Shown here piece by piece: positions 16,043 to 20,541 of a DNA stretch of 20,541 nt; positions within the stretch are counted from its first letter, which is position 1, and each line of letters begins with the position of its first letter. The DNA comes from Bacteroidetes/Chlorobi group bacterium ChocPot_Mid. GTDB taxonomy: Bacteria; Bacteroidota; Ignavibacteria; Kapaibacteriales; UBA2268. Location: NCBI GenBank assembly GCA_003731675.1, contig RCNQ01000116.1, positions 1 through 20,541 of the forward strand, in the 5' to 3' direction. The position numbers and the translations under genes are program-made. The notes beneath the pieces are model-generated. The model saw only the letters and a list, made by a program, of their open reading frames with translations, was not told the DNA's origin and ran no database searches.

Positions 16043-16660
16043 ATGATTAATTTTAAAAATATATATTTAGCCGTCAATTCTCAAATACTTTTTGACAATT
16101 TGAATCTTTCAGTACTAAAAGGAGAAAAAACTGCAATCAAAGGACGCTCAGGAAAAGGAAAAACTACACTTTTCAACATGCTCATGGGTTTTGTCAAACC
16201 CGATAAAGGCGAAATTTACTTCGATAATCTTATTTTAAACAGAAACAATATTAGCAAAATCCGAAAAAGAATCGCATGGCTACCTCAAAACCCTTCCATT
16301 ATAGGCAGAGGTAAAATCATTGAACAATTAATCCTCCCATTCCATTTCAAAATCAACAAAACACTTTTACCTGACCATAAATCCATCGAAATGGAATTAG
16401 AAAAACTCAACCTCGATAAATCAATTTTAAAAAGCTCCTTTGAAGAAATCTCTGGCGGAGAAAAACAGCGTCTCGGCATTATTGTCTGCAAACTCCTGAA
16501 AAGAGATGTACTCCTTTTGGACGAACCTACATCTGCTTTGGATAAATCAAACTTAAACTCTGTCGCAGAATACCTTCTGAAAGACAAGTCGATAACCGTG
16601 CTTTCTGCATCACACGACGAAGAATGGCTCAGACACTGCGATAAAATAATTGACATATAA
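16043..16660 (+). CDS. ABC transporter ATP-binding protein, FetA/YbbL-like
   Basis: A 205-residue, single-domain ABC ATPase, short but complete. Walker A is GRSGKGKT (34-41), the Q-loop is WLPQNP (Gln82), the signature is ISGGEKQRL (136-144), Walker B is DVLLLDE (155-161) with Glu161, the D-loop is SALD and the switch is His191 (SASHD). The SGGEKQR signature and short length resemble FetA/YbbL, the ATPase of the FetAB iron exporter, more than LolD, but this is a judgement by eye. No permease gene adjoins it; the LolC/E-like permease of this window lies 2.3 kb upstream, beyond two oppositely directed genes. No Shine-Dalgarno is visible. The stop codon is 16 bases before the RNase HII ATG, so the two are probably co-transcribed. 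Confidence 0.9.
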   Translation: MINFKNIYLAVNSQILFDNLNLSVLKGEKTAIKGRSGKGKTTLFNMLMGFVKPDKGEIYFDNLILNRNNISKIRKRIAWLPQNPSIIGRGKIIEQLILPFHFKINKTLLPDHKSIEMELEKLNLDKSILKSSFEEISGGEKQRLGIIVCKLLKRDVLLLDEPTSALDKSNLNSVAEYLLKDKSITVLSASHDEEWLRHCDKIIDI

Positions 16661-16676
16661 TATCTCTGCTAAAAAA

Positions 16677-17318
16677 ATGAAAACAAAAAAAACAAATACA
16701 CTTGAATTTGATATAGAAAAACCATTTATCGAAAAAGGTATGTTTGTCGCTGGAATTGACGAAGCAGGTCGCGGTCCTCTCGCAGGACCCGTTGTTGCCG
16801 CCGCTGTAATCCTGAAACCAGAGTTCCACAATACCTTCGGCATCACCGACTCAAAAAAAATCAACCAATCACAAAGAGAAAAATTGTTTAACATTATAAT
16901 AGAGAATTCACTCAGCGTCGGCATAGGAATAATTGACAATAATATAATTGACGAAATCAATATATTACAAGCCACACTGTCAGCAATGCAAAATGCAATC
17001 ACTCAACTTAATCCTCAACCTCAACAACTCCTCATAGATGGCAATTATTTTAAAAACATCGGTATCCCATACCAAACAATTATCAAAGGAGACGGGAAAT
17101 GCCTCTCCATCGCTGCCGCCTCAATAATCGCAAAAGTTACAAGAGACCGATGGATGAATGATGTTGCCGACAAACTATACCCGCAATACAATTTCAAACA
17201 GCATAAGGGTTACGGGACAAAATCACATATAGAAGCTATCCAAGAATTTGGCATCTGCGAAATTCACAGAAAAACTTTTTTGAAAAGGTTCATAGATACT
17301 GATATAGAGATACTTTAA
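16677..17318 (+). CDS. rnhB: Ribonuclease HII
   Basis: A 213-residue RNase HII, which cuts the RNA strand of RNA-DNA hybrids and starts removal of ribonucleotides misincorporated in DNA. The four metal-binding acids are present: Asp28 and Glu29 in GIDEAGRG, Asp121 in LIDGNYF and Asp139 in IIKGDGK. ISAAASIIAKVTRDRWM-like (145-160) and HKGYGTKSH near the end complete the family pattern. I start at the ATG at 16677, because an in-frame TTG at 16650 would overlap the ATPase gene and add only a non-conserved tail. The N-terminus up to GMFVAGIDEAG is about 10 residues longer than in E. coli. It follows the ABC ATPase gene closely. Confidence 0.96.
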   Translation: MKTKKTNTLEFDIEKPFIEKGMFVAGIDEAGRGPLAGPVVAAAVILKPEFHNTFGITDSKKINQSQREKLFNIIIENSLSVGIGIIDNNIIDEINILQATLSAMQNAITQLNPQPQQLLIDGNYFKNIGIPYQTIIKGDGKCLSIAAASIIAKVTRDRWMNDVADKLYPQYNFKQHKGYGTKSHIEAIQEFGICEIHRKTFLKRFIDTDIEIL

Positions 17319-17427
17319 AGATTTCATCGTTCTGTAAATTGTCAACAACTGGCAGAATTTTTAAAATATTACATTCCATACGATATTTACATTCAACCAA
17401 TTATCCGTAACAATAAGGTTATTATCA

Positions 17428-17458
17428 ATTGTTTTATGTTGTCTGCAACACTAACAAT
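17428..17458. promoter_or_regulatory. Imperfect dyad upstream of hicB, possible operator
   Basis: Outer arms ATTGTT (17428-17433) and AACAAT (17453-17458) enclose inner arms GTTG (17438-17441) and CAAC (17446-17449) around TCTG. It lies 31 bases before the hicB ATG. Toxin-antitoxin operons are often autorepressed at such dyads, but this HicB lacks an obvious DNA-binding domain, so the role is open. It could also be a hairpin after rnhB. Confidence 0.3.
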
Positions 17459-17489
17459 ATTAAAAAATTAACAACGTTTACAACTTAAA

Positions 17490-17720
17490 ATGTCAATTAA
17501 TTTTAGTAAAATTATGTTTACATACAAAATCGAACCTGATGGCAATGAATTTCATGCTTGGATACCCGAACTACCAGGTTGCCATACCCATGGACGTACT
17601 GTTAAAGAAGCAATGCAAAATCTCAAGGATGCGATGCAAATTTATTTAGAAGTAGAGTTAGAAGAAAATATAACTGTACAAATACTTGAGTTTGCTGATG
17701 AAACCAAAGGAACTTATTAA
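17490..17720 (+). CDS. hicB: HicB-family antitoxin-like protein
   Basis: A 76-residue protein (68 if the ATG at 17514 is used). It carries the HicB/UPF0150 core: a MFTYKIEPDGNEFHAWIPELPGC strand pair, THGRTVKEAMQNLKDAM helix and a short YLEVELEE linker. HicB proteins are partly degraded RNase H folds that bind and neutralise the HicA mRNA interferase. The C-terminal DNA-binding domain of larger HicB proteins is absent, which is common in this short class. No Shine-Dalgarno is seen. The last 23 bases overlap the start of the hicA remnant, so antitoxin precedes toxin. With hicA broken, this antitoxin is either an orphan or still buffers a toxin elsewhere. Confidence 0.88.
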   Translation: MSINFSKIMFTYKIEPDGNEFHAWIPELPGCHTHGRTVKEAMQNLKDAMQIYLEVELEENITVQILEFADETKGTY

Positions 17721-17875
17721 ACTTCTCGAGCAAATGGTTATATTTTTGTGAGGCAATCAGGTAGCCATGCAATTTACAAGAAAGAAAAAAATAAATTAAT
17801 AGTGTTCCTATTCACAACAGAGATATTCCCTCCGGTACTTTCAATGGTATATTGAAAGATGCTGGTTTAAAATAA
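17698..17875 (+). pseudogene. hicA: hicA toxin gene broken by two single-base deletions
   Basis: Reading from the ATG at 17698 gives MKPKELIKLLEQ and then runs into a stop at 17749-17751. Restoring one base near 17734 (CAA-ATGG to CAAAATGG) continues NGYIFVRQSGSHAIYKK, and one more near 17802 (GTGTTCC) continues VPIHNRDIPSGTFNGILKDAGLK and a stop at 17873-17875. The repaired protein is 59 residues, the normal HicA length, with the catalytic His24 in GSHAIY. HicA is a double-stranded-RNA-binding-fold mRNA interferase. Both changes are deletions, the gene is otherwise well conserved, and no other gene in the window is frameshifted, so a recent true loss is more likely than sequencing error, although the latter cannot be excluded. 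The start overlaps hicB by 23 bases. Confidence 0.88.
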
Positions 17876-17898
17876 AAAAATACTAAAATTTCTTAATC

Positions 17899-17935
17899 AC
17901 TTTCAGCATTCCGTCAGTTGTTTACAACTGAAAGT
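17899..17935. repeat. Competing inverted repeats between hicA remnant and rsmH
   Basis: ACTTTCAG (17899-17906) pairs with CTGAAAGT (17928-17935). An inner TCAGTTG (17914-17920) pairs with CAACTGA (17925-17931) around TTTA. The two stems share CTGA, so only one can form at a time. It lies 14 bases after the rsmH stop and may act as a weak convergent terminator, though the U-tract is poor on both strands. Confidence 0.4.
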
Positions 17936-17949
17936 ATTTTAATAACGAA

Positions 17950-18936
17950 TTAGAAAAAGACAACTTCGGCAACCCTCATCTTCGCACTTCTCGCCCTCGG
18001 ATTACGTGCAATTTCATCATCATCAGGTAATACTGGTTTTGGAGTCAATATTTTCAATAGTGGCACACTTTTTGTTAAATCACTATCAGATTTGATTTGT
18101 GCTTTTTTAACAGCTCGTTCTTTAAAAAATGATTTGACAATTCTGTCCTCAAGCGAATGATAAGAAATAACAACAATCTTCGCTCCATCGGACATAATTG
18201 GCAGGCAGTTGTGAAGAGTATCATACAAAACTTCAAGCTCATTATTTACAGCAATCCTGAAAGCCTGAAAAACCCTCGACAATGATTTACTGCGATGCTG
18301 TTCAGGAACAGATTCTTCAACAACTGACCTCAGAGCAAACGTCGTTTTAAATGGAAAAGCACGGCGTTGCAGCATTATACGCCGTGCTATTCTGTGTGCA
18401 AATGGCTCTTCTCCGTAATCTCGGAGTATTGCTATAATTTCTTCCTCTTTTGCTGCATGCAGGATTTCTTCCGCCGTCTTTCCGTCAGGACCAAATCTCA
18501 TGTCAAGCGATGAGTCCTTTCGGTAGCTAAATCCGCGGCGACTCTCGTCAAGTTGCCGCGAAGATAATCCCAAATCAAGCAGAATGCCGTCGAACCCCCC
18601 TTCAACACCCGTTATACTGCATGCTTTGCTAAAACATTCGTTAATCAATCTGAGCCGGCTTTCTTCGCCTCTTTGCAATTCCCCCCAGAATTTCTCTCGG
18701 CAAAAACTTATCGCCTGCTCATCCTTATCAAAACTATACAAGCTGCCTCTCGGGCTTAACCTTCGCAATATCTCCCCGGAGTGACCTCCACCACCCAATG
18801 TTCCATCTATATACTTGCCATCTGGCTTTTTTACCAAAAAATCACATGCCTTACTCAACATTACCGGAAGATGGTACTCATATTCCGACCTTTCCAAATT
18901 TAAATCAGACACTGATTTTTTCTTCTTCTTTGCCAA
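17950..18936 (-). CDS. rsmH: 16S rRNA (cytosine1402-N4)-methyltransferase
   Basis: A 328-residue RsmH (MraW), which uses S-adenosylmethionine to methylate N4 of C1402 in the 16S rRNA decoding centre. Landmarks: YHLPVML (21-27), the SAM motif DGTLGGGGHS (44-53), DGILLDLGLSSRQLD (116-130), a helical insertion (about 155-240) with FQAFRIAVNNE, SYHSLEDRIVK (258-268) and the terminal NPRARSAKMRVAE. The N-terminal MAKKKKKSVSDLNLERSE tail is a non-conserved basic extension. It follows mraZ by 36 bases, the usual order. The usual next genes (ftsL, ftsI, murE) are absent, and the hicBA locus and rnhB come in on the opposite strand instead. The coding sequence is visibly richer in G and C than its neighbours, which is common for this conserved gene but noticeable here. 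Confidence 0.97.
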   Translation of the reverse strand: MAKKKKKSVSDLNLERSEYEYHLPVMLSKACDFLVKKPDGKYIDGTLGGGGHSGEILRRLSPRGSLYSFDKDEQAISFCREKFWGELQRGEESRLRLINECFSKACSITGVEGGFDGILLDLGLSSRQLDESRRGFSYRKDSSLDMRFGPDGKTAEEILHAAKEEEIIAILRDYGEEPFAHRIARRIMLQRRAFPFKTTFALRSVVEESVPEQHRSKSLSRVFQAFRIAVNNELEVLYDTLHNCLPIMSDGAKIVVISYHSLEDRIVKSFFKERAVKKAQIKSDSDLTKSVPLLKILTPKPVLPDDDEIARNPRARSAKMRVAEVVFF

Positions 18937-18972
18937 AGTCCGCTCTTAGATTTAAAAAAATATTTCAATACT

Positions 18973-19428
18973 TTACTGCTGAACTTTACCCGTGCTTAAT
19001 TTCTCAGCCACTTCTTCGTAAGATTCAGGATGCCCGCTCATATAAGAATCATATTCCTCAGGATTCCAAAATTCAATATGATTCATTACACCAGCTATCG
19101 TAACCTTCTTCTCAATCCCTGCAAAATCCAACAATTCTTTAGGTATTGCCACCCTTAGTTGAGCATCCATTTTCACATCCTCACTATACTGAAGCAACAT
19201 CCTCATAAAGAACCTGTTCTTTTCCTGATATTCATTCAACTGCTCCAGCTGCTCTTCCTTCTTTTTCCACTCATCTAAAGGATAAGCATAAATACACTTT
19301 TCAAAACCACGGGTTAAAACAAACGTGTCATTGGCTTCAGGCGATAGAGTTTTCCTCATCTTTGCTGGAATATTAACCCTCCCCTTATTGTCCAATGTAT
19401 ATGTTTCTATACCCTTAAAACGGCTCAT
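18973..19428 (-). CDS. mraZ: MraZ transcriptional regulator
   Basis: A 151-residue MraZ, a ring-forming DNA-binding protein with two AbrB/SpoVT-like swapped-hairpin repeats: DNKGRVNIP (13-21) and DAQLRVAIP (88-96). In E. coli it represses the division and cell wall (dcw) cluster promoter, including itself, by binding repeated TGGGN boxes. I start at the ATG (19426-19428); a TTG one codon earlier is in frame but unneeded. There is no Shine-Dalgarno before it. The C-terminus (YEEVAEKLSTGKVQQ) is typical in length. The gene heads an mraZ-rsmH pair, and the upstream region holds three GTGGGAGA boxes, so autoregulation is likely. Confidence 0.97.
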   Translation of the reverse strand: MSRFKGIETYTLDNKGRVNIPAKMRKTLSPEANDTFVLTRGFEKCIYAYPLDEWKKKEEQLEQLNEYQEKNRFFMRMLLQYSEDVKMDAQLRVAIPKELLDFAGIEKKVTIAGVMNHIEFWNPEEYDSYMSGHPESYEEVAEKLSTGKVQQ

Positions 19429-19458
19429 CAATCAAAAAAATGAAATATTACAAATTAT

Positions 19459-19506
19459 TCTCCCACAAATATAAGCAAAAAATTAAAATCTCCCACTTTC
19501 TCCCAC
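19459..19506 (-). promoter_or_regulatory. MraZ boxes: three GTGGGAGA repeats in the mraZ promoter
   Basis: On the minus strand GTGGGAGA occurs at 19506-19499, 19496-19489 and 19466-19459. The spacing is 10 bp and 30 bp, so all three lie on the same face of the helix. MraZ of E. coli binds TGGGN repeats spaced 10 bp apart. The third box touches the TATATTTG box, so binding would block the promoter. The first two lie where a -33 box would be. Confidence 0.7.
19466..19473 (-). promoter_or_regulatory. Probable -7 box (TATATTTG) of mraZ
   Basis: TATATTTG on the minus strand fits TAnnTTTG and runs directly into GTGGGAGA, sharing its final G. It lies 37 bases before the mraZ ATG. No TTTG -33 box is present; the second MraZ box occupies that position. 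Confidence 0.48.
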
Positions 19507-19641
19507 TATTTTTTTTAAAAAATGTTAATAATTTTTATAAAACATTATTTTTTAAGTATTTAATCATTAAAAAATATTTCAAAAAGTTCATTTATTTCAT
19601 ATAACCTGTAATTATTTCATCTAAAAACATAATAAAATCCT

Positions 19642-19649
19642 TATTTTTG
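19642..19649 (+). promoter_or_regulatory. Probable -7 box (TATTTTTG) of the OmpA-like gene
   Basis: TATTTTTG followed by CTAATAAGTTAAATACAAAGG leads to a strong GGGGG ribosome site and the ATG at 19679. The same arrangement occurs at 9103. Two copies of TTATTTCAT, exactly 20 bp apart (19592-19600 and 19612-19620), lie upstream and could bind a regulator, but this is weak evidence. Confidence 0.48.
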
Positions 19650-19678
19650 CTAATAAGTTAAATACAAAGGGGGATTTC

Positions 19679-20541
19679 ATGAAAAGAAGCACTCTTTCAG
19701 TGCTTTTATTAATTTTATTACTTGATTTTTCGGTTTACTCTCAGGAAAATAATTTTACTGACAGAAAACCCAAGTATGGTCTATTCTTGCATTTTGGATT
19801 GAATTTACACACTTCTAACTTCTCAGAATTACAAGATATTCCTTCTTGTTGCAATGACAATATGTCTGGTCACGGAACAGGTCTTTCCTTTGGAGGATTA
19901 TTTGAATACCCTATTGAAGATTATTGGGGGTTGAATCTTCGTTTAGCTATCTCAGATTTAAGCGGATTACTTACTCAGGAACAAAACTTCAGAGCAATGG
20001 TCTATGACCAATCAATTGATGATTTTAAACCAGTAAATGGTATTTTTGAATATCACCTCGAAACTAATCTTGGTGCTTTGGTATTTCAGCCATACGCCTA
20101 TTATCAGTTAAAAGATAATCTTTTTGCGCTCGGTGGTTTCGATTTGGGAATTTTTACTACTCAAAAATATGATTACTATGAGAAAATACTTAAACCGGAT
20201 TATGGATATTTCAGCGAAACGAACAGAAGCCGAATTAGAAATTCCCGAAAAGGAGATTTTCACGAAGCTTCATCAATATATTTTGGGTTATCTTTAGGTG
20301 CATCTTATCTTCTTAGAATGAACCATGACAGCTCAATTTTTTTAGCACCTGAATTTATTTACACTTTCATCATAACACCTGTAGTTCCAAATTCTGGATG
20401 GACTATTCACAATATGAAATTTGGTTTCTCCGTAAAATATATGGAACCACCACCACCACCACCACCTCCAGATGAACCATTGGAAGCTCCGATGCCAAGA
20501 TATCCAAAACCATTAAAACCGTCAGAGATTTTAGTTAAAGT
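19679..20541 (+). CDS. Outer-membrane barrel protein with polyproline linker, 3' end outside window (probable OmpA-type)
   Basis: The frame runs from the ATG at 19679 to the window edge, about 287 codons without a stop. A signal peptide (residues 1-21, hydrophobic run ending VYSQ) is followed by beta-barrel sequence (about 33-255) with alternating strands such as GLFLHFGLNLH, GLSFGGLFEYP, YWGLNLRLAI and IYFGLSLGASYLL, as in eight- to ten-strand outer-membrane proteins. A CC pair at 57-58 may form a disulphide with other residues. Strand MKFGFSVKYM leads into eight consecutive prolines (six CCA codons, one CCT, one CCA) and a Pro-rich stretch. In the FCB group this layout commonly precedes an OmpA peptidoglycan-binding domain, which would lie beyond the window. 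GGGGG lies 5 bases before the ATG. Confidence 0.85.
   Translation, partial: MKRSTLSVLLLILLLDFSVYSQENNFTDRKPKYGLFLHFGLNLHTSNFSELQDIPSCCNDNMSGHGTGLSFGGLFEYPIEDYWGLNLRLAISDLSGLLTQEQNFRAMVYDQSIDDFKPVNGIFEYHLETNLGALVFQPYAYYQLKDNLFALGGFDLGIFTTQKYDYYEKILKPDYGYFSETNRSRIRNSRKGDFHEASSIYFGLSLGASYLLRMNHDSSIFLAPEFIYTFIITPVVPNSGWTIHNMKFGFSVKYMEPPPPPPPPDEPLEAPMPRYPKPLKPSEILVK

Noticed and set aside
16650..16676. A TTG start for RNase HII inside the end of the ABC ATPase gene.
   Set aside because: It adds nine non-conserved residues. The ATG at 16677 lies just after the ATPase stop and suffices.
17476..17929. A 10-base direct repeat GTTTACAACT (17476-17485 and 17920-17929) flanking the hicBA locus, as a possible target-site duplication.
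   Set aside because: No transposase or terminal inverted repeats accompany it, and a 10-base match in about 450 AT-rich bases can arise by chance.
17950..18936. Higher G+C of rsmH as a sign of horizontal transfer.
   Set aside because: rsmH is universal, sits in its normal position after mraZ and is an ordinary family member. Conserved rRNA methyltransferase genes often differ in composition.
19592..19620. Two TTATTTCAT copies exactly 20 bp apart before the OmpA-like gene, as activator sites.
   Set aside because: The sequence is low-complexity and only two copies exist. It is noted with the promoter but not claimed as a site.

Overview
The window is an AT-rich bacterial chromosome segment, most likely from the Bacteroidota/Chlorobiota (FCB) superphylum, perhaps an Ignavibacteria- or Kapabacteria-like lineage. 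The evidence is a Bacteroidota-type promoter in front of rplS (TTTG, 20 nt, TAATTTTG), further TAnnTTTG boxes before other genes, a HmuY-type lipoprotein next to a TonB-dependent receptor, a second receptor with a carboxypeptidase-regulatory-like N-terminal domain, many type II signal peptides, and weak or absent Shine-Dalgarno sequences at several genes. The exact phylum is inference. There are no tRNA or rRNA genes, CRISPR arrays or insertion sequences, and no gene-free stretch over 300 bases.

Region 1 (1-5454): the C-terminal barrel of a TonB-dependent receptor and a HmuY-like lipoprotein (probable haem uptake), closed by a strong terminator facing rplS. Then come a two-helix membrane peptide, an exported glutathione peroxidase-like thiol peroxidase, and a large lipoprotein with a papain-like (C39-type) Cys-His-Asn domain, followed by a terminator.

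Region 2 (5475-9029): a translationally coupled tldD-tldE pair on the minus strand, in which TldD carries a twin-arginine signal but TldE has no signal peptide, and a divergent LOG-family phosphoribohydrolase.

Region 3 (9103-13724): an unknown lipoprotein, a complete TonB-dependent receptor, a QueD/PTPS-family enzyme and a LolC/E-type FtsX-like permease, all on the plus strand. Region 4 (13725-15908): a minus-strand pair made of an ATP-grasp enzyme and a protein with two tandem HD-superfamily domains. The N-terminal HD copy has lost its metal ligands. This pair is the least understood unit in the window.

Region 5 (16043-17318): a stand-alone ABC ATPase and RNase HII. Region 6 (17428-17950): a hicB gene overlapping a hicA toxin gene broken by two single-base deletions. 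Region 7 (18973-17950, minus): mraZ-rsmH, cut off from the rest of the division and cell wall (dcw) cluster. Its promoter carries three GTGGGAGA boxes spaced 10 and 30 bp apart, fitting autoregulation by MraZ. The window ends inside an outer-membrane barrel protein with a polyproline linker, probably the front half of an OmpA-type protein.

Nothing here is clearly a new defence or mobile system. The most promising leads are the ATP-grasp/double-HD pair, the Tat-exported TldD, the decayed hicA, and a promoter motif (TATTTTTGCTAA) shared by three genes.
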